Positions 61,121 through 64,000 of a stretch of 64,000 nucleotides of DNA are shown here, one piece after another; within the stretch, counting starts at the first letter, position 1, and every line of letters begins with the position of its first letter. The DNA is from JAABTH01 sp964390725 (GTDB lineage Bacteria; Bacillota; Dethiobacteria; DTU022): contig CAYMIW010000014.1 in assembly GCA_964390725.1 (NCBI GenBank), positions 1 to 64,000 of the forward strand. The letters run 5' to 3'. The notes under the pieces are model-generated. The model saw only the letters and a program-made list of their open reading frames with translations. It ran no database searches and was not told the origin of the DNA. The translations under genes and the position numbers were made by a program.

Positions 61121-61149
61121 AAGCCCCCTGATTGGGTTCAGAGGGCTTT
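61121..61149. other. Imperfect hairpin between tRNA-Gln and small membrane protein gene
   Basis: AAGCCCCCTGA and TCAGAGGGCTT form an 11-bp stem with one mismatch. It lies 7 bases past the 3' end of tRNA-Gln on the minus strand. There is no T-run on that strand, so it may be a processing or weak termination structure. Confidence 0.5.
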
Positions 61150-61156
61150 CATTCTA

Positions 61157-61230
61157 TGGCTGCGGGACAAGGGATCGAACCTTGGCTTGATGATCCAGAG
61201 TCATCCGTGCTACCGCTACACCATCCCGCA
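61157..61230 (-). tRNA. tRNA-Gln (anticodon CTG)
   Basis: The 74-nt cloverleaf has acceptor TGCGGGA/TCCCGCA, D-arm GTGTAGCGGTAGCAC, anticodon loop with CTG inside GACTCTGGATC, T-arm GGTTCGATCCC and an encoded CCA. It lies downstream of gltX on the same strand; the gltX stop is 82 bases away. Confidence 0.95.
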
Positions 61231-61312
61231 CTGCTATTTCATTATACAAAAAGAGTCATCTTCAGGCAAGAGTAACAAGTGCCCTTCTTCCTATACTTTT
61301 TAAATATATCAG

Positions 61313-62767
61313 TTATTCTGTTGAAGTGTGGTTTTTAATAAATAATCTTGCCCTCTCCAGCCTCTCCACTGTTTTATCACGTCCCAGCAATTCAATAATT
61401 ACAAATAATCCGGGACCTCCCAGGCGTCCGGTTAAAGCAAGGCGTGCCGGTTGGATCAGCTTCCCGGCTGAAAGCTGCATTTCTTCGCTCAAATCTTGAA
61501 ATAATTTTTCGGCTGTTTCTGCTGAAAATGGTTCAAGACATTTTAGTTCATCTGAAAGCCGCTTCAGGGTTTCCTGCACATTTTCTTTTAAAAAGGCTTT
61601 TTTTATCCCTTTTTCGTCATACGCAAAATCTTCAAGATAAAAATAAGCAGCAGCATCAGCCAGTTCCGGTAAAGTGCGGGCCCGTTCCCGAACAGCTTCC
61701 AATACCTCCCGTAGATAAGCTTCGTCATTTTCACTTAAACTACTGCCAATCAAGTTTTCTTTTTCAAAAAAGGGTCGGGCAAAATTGGTAAGCCGCTTAA
61801 TACCAGCATCCCTGATGTAGTGGCTGTTCATCCAGGTTAGTTTAGTAGTATCGTAAATGGCCGCAGTTTTATTCACTTTTTCAAGTTCAAAAGATTTAAT
61901 AGACTCTTCCAGGCTGAACAGCTCCCTGTCTCCCCCGGGGGACCAACCTAAAAGGGTCATATAGTTAACCAGGGCTTCGGGCAAATAACCTTTATCACGA
62001 AATTCTTCAACCGAGGTAGCGCCGTGGCGTTTACTTAATTTGCTGCGATCCGGAGCAAGAATCATCGGTACATGGGCAAATACAGGCATTTCCAGGCCCA
62101 GGGCTTCAGCACAGATAATCTGGCGGGGTGTGTTGGATAAATGTTCTTCAGCCCTGATTATATGAGTTATCTTCAGCTGTAGATCGTCTACTACAGAGGC
62201 AAAGTTATAGGTAGGGATTCCATTGGATTTAACAATAATGAAATCATCAAGGTCGCTGTTTTCAAAACTGACCTTACCACGCACTAGATCTGTGACCACT
62301 GTTTGTCCCTGATCGGGAATACGTATTCTAACTACCGGCTTACGACCTTCAGCCTGAAAGGCTTGTTCCTGCCCGGCATCCAGGTTCCTGCAGTTACCCG
62401 GATAGAGATAAGCCCTGTTTTCTTTACGGGCTTGCTCCCTTCCGGCCCGCAGCTCTTCGATACTGCAGTAACAGCGATAAGCTTTCCCCTCTTCAATGAG
62501 CTTCTCTGCCTCACTGCGGTATAAATCAAGCCTCTGGGACTGGTAGTAAGGTCCTTCATCCCAGTCCAGCCCCAGCCATTTCATGGCTGACATAAGCTTA
62601 TCGATAAAATCTTCCCTGGAGCGCTCTAAATCTGTATCATCGATTCGCAGGACAAATGTTCCGCCTACCCTGCGAGCAAATAAATAATTAAAAAGCGCGG
62701 TTCTTGCACCACCTATGTGCAATTCTCCCGTTGGACTGGGAGCAAACCTTACCCTTACATCTGACAC
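61313..62767 (-). CDS. gltX: Glutamyl-tRNA synthetase
   Basis: The 484-residue class I synthetase has FAPSPTGELHIGGARTALFN (HIGH motif as HIGG) and the KMSKS-type motif KLSKRHGA. Length is normal for bacterial GltX. It charges tRNA-Glu, and in organisms using GatCAB also tRNA-Gln; a Gln-CTG tRNA gene lies just downstream. The start is GTG 62767 with a moderate ribosome site (ACGGGGTG). Confidence 0.95.
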   Translation of the reverse strand: MSDVRVRFAPSPTGELHIGGARTALFNYLFARRVGGTFVLRIDDTDLERSREDFIDKLMSAMKWLGLDWDEGPYYQSQRLDLYRSEAEKLIEEGKAYRCYCSIEELRAGREQARKENRAYLYPGNCRNLDAGQEQAFQAEGRKPVVRIRIPDQGQTVVTDLVRGKVSFENSDLDDFIIVKSNGIPTYNFASVVDDLQLKITHIIRAEEHLSNTPRQIICAEALGLEMPVFAHVPMILAPDRSKLSKRHGATSVEEFRDKGYLPEALVNYMTLLGWSPGGDRELFSLEESIKSFELEKVNKTAAIYDTTKLTWMNSHYIRDAGIKRLTNFARPFFEKENLIGSSLSENDEAYLREVLEAVRERARTLPELADAAAYFYLEDFAYDEKGIKKAFLKENVQETLKRLSDELKCLEPFSAETAEKLFQDLSEEMQLSAGKLIQPARLALTGRLGGPGLFVIIELLGRDKTVERLERARLFIKNHTSTE

Positions 62768-62783
62768 AATAACACCCCGTCAC

Positions 62784-63914
62784 TTAGTTGAGTATTGATA
62801 ATAATATCCCCGCTGCCACAGCCGACCCAATTACTCCGGCAACATTCGGGCCCATGGCGTGCATGAGCAGGTAGTTGTTCGGGTTCTCTTCTTTCCCTAC
62901 TGTTTGTGAAACCCTGGCAGCCATTGGAACCGCTGAAACACCGGCCGAACCAATCAGGGGATTAATTTTTCCTTTTGACAAAACGTATAACAGTTTACCC
63001 ATTAGCACACCAGCTGCTGTACCAAAGGCAAAAGCAATCAAGCCCAGAATTATTATTTTGATGGTATCAGGCGTTAAAAAATACTCGGCCGTTGCCTTTG
63101 CGCCGACAGTTAGTCCTAAAAATATAACCACAATGTTGTTCAGTTCATTCTGTGCGCCTTTGCTGAGACGCTCTGTAACCCCGCTCTCCCGGATCAGGTT
63201 ACCGAACATCAGCATACCTAATAGTGGAAGTGCTGCAGGTAGAAGGAGCCCGGTCAGGATGATTACAGCAATGGGGAAGATAATCTTTTCTTTCTTCGAT
63301 ACCGGCCTCATCTGCTGCATAACAACCCTGCGCTCTTTTTTACTGGTTAACATACGCATAATTGGTGGTTGAATAATCGGCACAAGCGCCATATATGAAT
63401 ATGCTGCTATCGCAATAGAGCCGAGCAGCTCTGGTGCAAGCTGATTCGCCAGGAATATTGCCGTCGGCCCATCTGCTCCGCCAATAATACCAATTGCCCC
63501 GGCCTGCTGCGTAGAAAAACCAAGCAGAAATGCACCGAGAAAGGTAAGGAATATTCCGAATTGGGCTGCTGCCCCCAGCAAAAGAGTCACCGGGTTGGCA
63601 ATCAGGGGACCAAAATCAGTCATTGCTCCCACACCGAGAAATATCAGGGGTGGATATATGCCCAGTTCCAGGCCTCGTGAAAGGTAGTAAAACAGCCCTC
63701 CGATTTCTTTGCCTGATTCCGGTTGCATCAAGCCACCCAGGGGCAGGTTGACCAGAAGAATTCCAAAAGCAATCGGCACTAAAAGCAGGGGTTCATATTT
63801 TTTGGCAATTCCCAGATATAAGAGAACCAGGGCAATTACAACCATAATTACCTGGTTTAGCTGCATATTAACAAAACCCGTACCTTCTAAGAACTCTATT
63901 AAAAGTTCAATCAC
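62784..63914 (-). CDS. Na+-pumping decarboxylase beta subunit (OadB/MmdB/GcdB type)
   Basis: The 376-residue protein has about nine to eleven membrane segments and the family signatures GVGAMTDFGPLIANP, GIIGGADGPTAIF and MHAMGPNVAGVIGSAVAAG. It couples decarboxylation of a carboxybiotin carrier to sodium export. The gene just upstream ends with a biotin-carrier domain, so both belong to one enzyme. Whether the acid is oxaloacetate, methylmalonyl-CoA or glutaconyl-CoA cannot be told without the alpha subunit. The start is GTG 63914 with AAAGGGG upstream. Confidence 0.92.
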   Translation of the reverse strand: MIELLIEFLEGTGFVNMQLNQVIMVVIALVLLYLGIAKKYEPLLLVPIAFGILLVNLPLGGLMQPESGKEIGGLFYYLSRGLELGIYPPLIFLGVGAMTDFGPLIANPVTLLLGAAAQFGIFLTFLGAFLLGFSTQQAGAIGIIGGADGPTAIFLANQLAPELLGSIAIAAYSYMALVPIIQPPIMRMLTSKKERRVVMQQMRPVSKKEKIIFPIAVIILTGLLLPAALPLLGMLMFGNLIRESGVTERLSKGAQNELNNIVVIFLGLTVGAKATAEYFLTPDTIKIIILGLIAFAFGTAAGVLMGKLLYVLSKGKINPLIGSAGVSAVPMAARVSQTVGKEENPNNYLLMHAMGPNVAGVIGSAVAAGILLSILN

Positions 63915-63954
63915 AACGGATCAACCCCTTTCGTAAACTCAGCCGGATTTAGAT

Positions 63955-64000
63955 TTAGTTTAAAACTACCAGGGGGTCACCGCTGTTCACGGCATCACCT
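63955..64000 (-). CDS. Biotin carboxyl carrier domain, C-terminal fragment
   Basis: The frame enters from the window edge and ends at TAA (63955-63957). The last residues, GDAVNSGDPLVVLN, are the C-terminal hammerhead strand of biotinyl domains. It lies 41 bases upstream of the decarboxylase beta subunit. The biotinyl lysine itself is outside the window. Confidence 0.8.
   Translation of the reverse strand, partial: GDAVNSGDPLVVLN

Noticed and set aside
1..64000. CRISPR arrays, insertion sequences, prophage.
   Set aside because: No regularly spaced direct repeats, transposases or phage structural genes were found; the only recombinase-like gene stands alone.

Overview
The window looks like chromosomal DNA of a strictly anaerobic, amino-acid-using Firmicute of the Clostridia type. 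Evidence: many TTG/GTG starts behind strong Shine-Dalgarno sequences; a leucine T-box in front of leuA; a LexA box of the Gram-positive kind; the miaB-mutS-mutL-miaA-hfq-hflX block; two oxygen-sensitive glycyl radical enzymes with activases; a tungsten-type aldehyde oxidoreductase; and a Na+-pumping decarboxylase subunit. I see no transposon, prophage, plasmid origin or CRISPR array. One stand-alone integrase-like gene is present.

Layout. 1-3.1 kb: end of a CoA-transferase, a YqeC-MocA molybdenum hydroxylase maturation fusion, and a c-di-GMP-I riboswitch in front of a ParM-like actin. 3.2-4.0 kb: a one-domain Lrp-type protein and tRNA Thr-Tyr-Lys with two promoters. 4.2-8.6 kb: methylthioadenosine salvage (phosphorylase and MtaD deaminase), surE, rtcB. 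8.6-14.2 kb: an ornithine cyclodeaminase homologue, a one-chain L-serine dehydratase, then a four-cluster ferredoxin, an aldehyde oxidoreductase and a ThiS/MoaD protein. 14.3-21.4 kb: a Liv-type ABC importer continuing into a thioredoxin-CcdA fusion and a probable trans-3-hydroxy-L-proline dehydratase. 21.4-28.2 kb: two divergent glycyl radical enzyme/activase pairs, one of them HypD-HypE (trans-4-hydroxy-L-proline dehydratase). 28.2-30.6 kb: tRNA-Trp, an unknown protein, ornithine aminotransferase. 30.6-31.0 kb: an unrecognised structured RNA with its own promoter. 31.1-38.6 kb: a three-gene flavoprotein complex (NuoEF fusion, 1304-residue Fe-S/flavin fusion, DAO-family oxidase subunit), followed by proC and a homocitrate/Re-citrate synthase homologue. 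40.8-44.9 kb: ROK kinase, DedA protein, and ferredoxin / B12 photosensor-like protein / diguanylate cyclase. 44.9-55.7 kb: tRNA modification, mismatch repair, hfq, hflX, lexA, leuA. 56.1-64 kb: integrase-like protein with zinc ribbon, a lipoprotein, CapA, a glycosyltransferase, tRNA-Gln, gltX and a decarboxylase beta subunit.

How it fits together. The strongest theme (14-39 kb) is proline and hydroxyproline metabolism: a possible importer, two chemically distinct hydroxyproline dehydratases, an ornithine aminotransferase and pyrroline-5-carboxylate reductase all converge on proline. A large NADH/Fe-S/flavin complex of new architecture lies next to proC and may oxidise or reduce an imino or amino acid with NAD and perhaps ferredoxin. 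This is my main candidate for an undescribed system. A second theme is c-di-GMP signalling: a B12-binding protein with the W-x9-EH signature of light sensors overlaps a GGDEF gene, and a c-di-GMP riboswitch elsewhere in the window precedes an actin-like gene.
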